The notes below the pieces were generated by a model. The model was not told the DNA's origin. It saw only the letters and a list, made by a program, of their open reading frames with translations, and ran no database searches. This document shows positions 5,665-5,713 of a stretch of DNA of 5,713 nucleotides, in pieces. Source of the DNA: an uncultured bacterium (GTDB taxonomy: Bacteria; Planctomycetota; UBA1135; GCA-002686595); assembly GCA_913058555.1 (NCBI GenBank), contig CAJXRJ010000502.1:1-5713 (forward strand). Reading direction: 5' to 3'. A program made the translations under genes and the position numbers. Within the stretch, counting starts at the first letter, position 1; each line of letters opens with the position of its first letter.

Positions 5665-5713
5665 CTGTCTCTTATACACATCTCCGAGCCCACGAGACTA
5701 GGCATGATCTCGT
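5665..5713. other. Untrimmed Illumina Nextera adapter (not genomic)
   Basis: CTGTCTCTTATACACATCT at 5665-5683 is the 19-bp Tn5 mosaic end used in Nextera libraries. CCGAGCCCACGAGAC at 5684-5698 is the rest of the Nextera read-2 adapter. TAGGCATG at 5699-5706 equals the i7 index known as N706, and ATCTCGT at 5707-5713 begins the P7 primer region. The order is exactly that of read-through into the adapter. This is library sequence left at the contig end, not a natural transposon. Confidence 0.98.

Noticed and set aside
5665..5683. Tn5 mosaic end that could be read as the end of a natural transposon
   Set aside because: It is followed immediately by the Nextera read-2 adapter, a known index and the P7 start, so it comes from library preparation.

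Overview
The window is high-GC bacterial DNA that most likely comes from a planctomycete or a close relative. I infer this from the style of two secreted proteins. One has a calcium-binding DCNGNGVPD-type linker and ends in a choice-of-anchor-Q-like region. The other ends with the WQAWHRD / SNLTNAVGVTF signature that is common in large exported planctomycete proteins. No marker gene settles the taxonomy. The right edge is not genomic: positions 5665-5713 are an untrimmed Illumina Nextera adapter, so this is the end of an assembled contig.

Layout from left to right. Positions 1-759 (minus) hold most of a PLP-dependent threonine/serine dehydratase or serine racemase-like enzyme, cut by the left edge. 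Its start lies 26 bp from the start of a divergent gene (786-1829, plus) for a tRNA-dihydrouridine synthase. The stop of that gene overlaps by 4 bp the start of a small four-cysteine zinc-ribbon-like protein (1826-2146), so these two form a coupled operon. A 155-bp spacer with two small hairpins precedes a large exported protein of 924 residues (2302-5076, plus). It contains two beta-helix modules joined by a calcium-binding linker. A long near-perfect hairpin (5089-5125) then separates it from a convergent, 5'-truncated gene (5201-5664, minus) for the C-terminal domain of another exported protein.

The left part is housekeeping (amino-acid metabolism, tRNA modification) and the right part is cell-surface or secreted accessory material. 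No mobile element, CRISPR array, RNA gene or defence system is visible, and I found no convincing new biological system. The points most worth a second look are the adapter read-through with its artefactual protein, the two-module architecture of the 924-residue protein, and the translational coupling of the zinc-ribbon protein to the dihydrouridine synthase.
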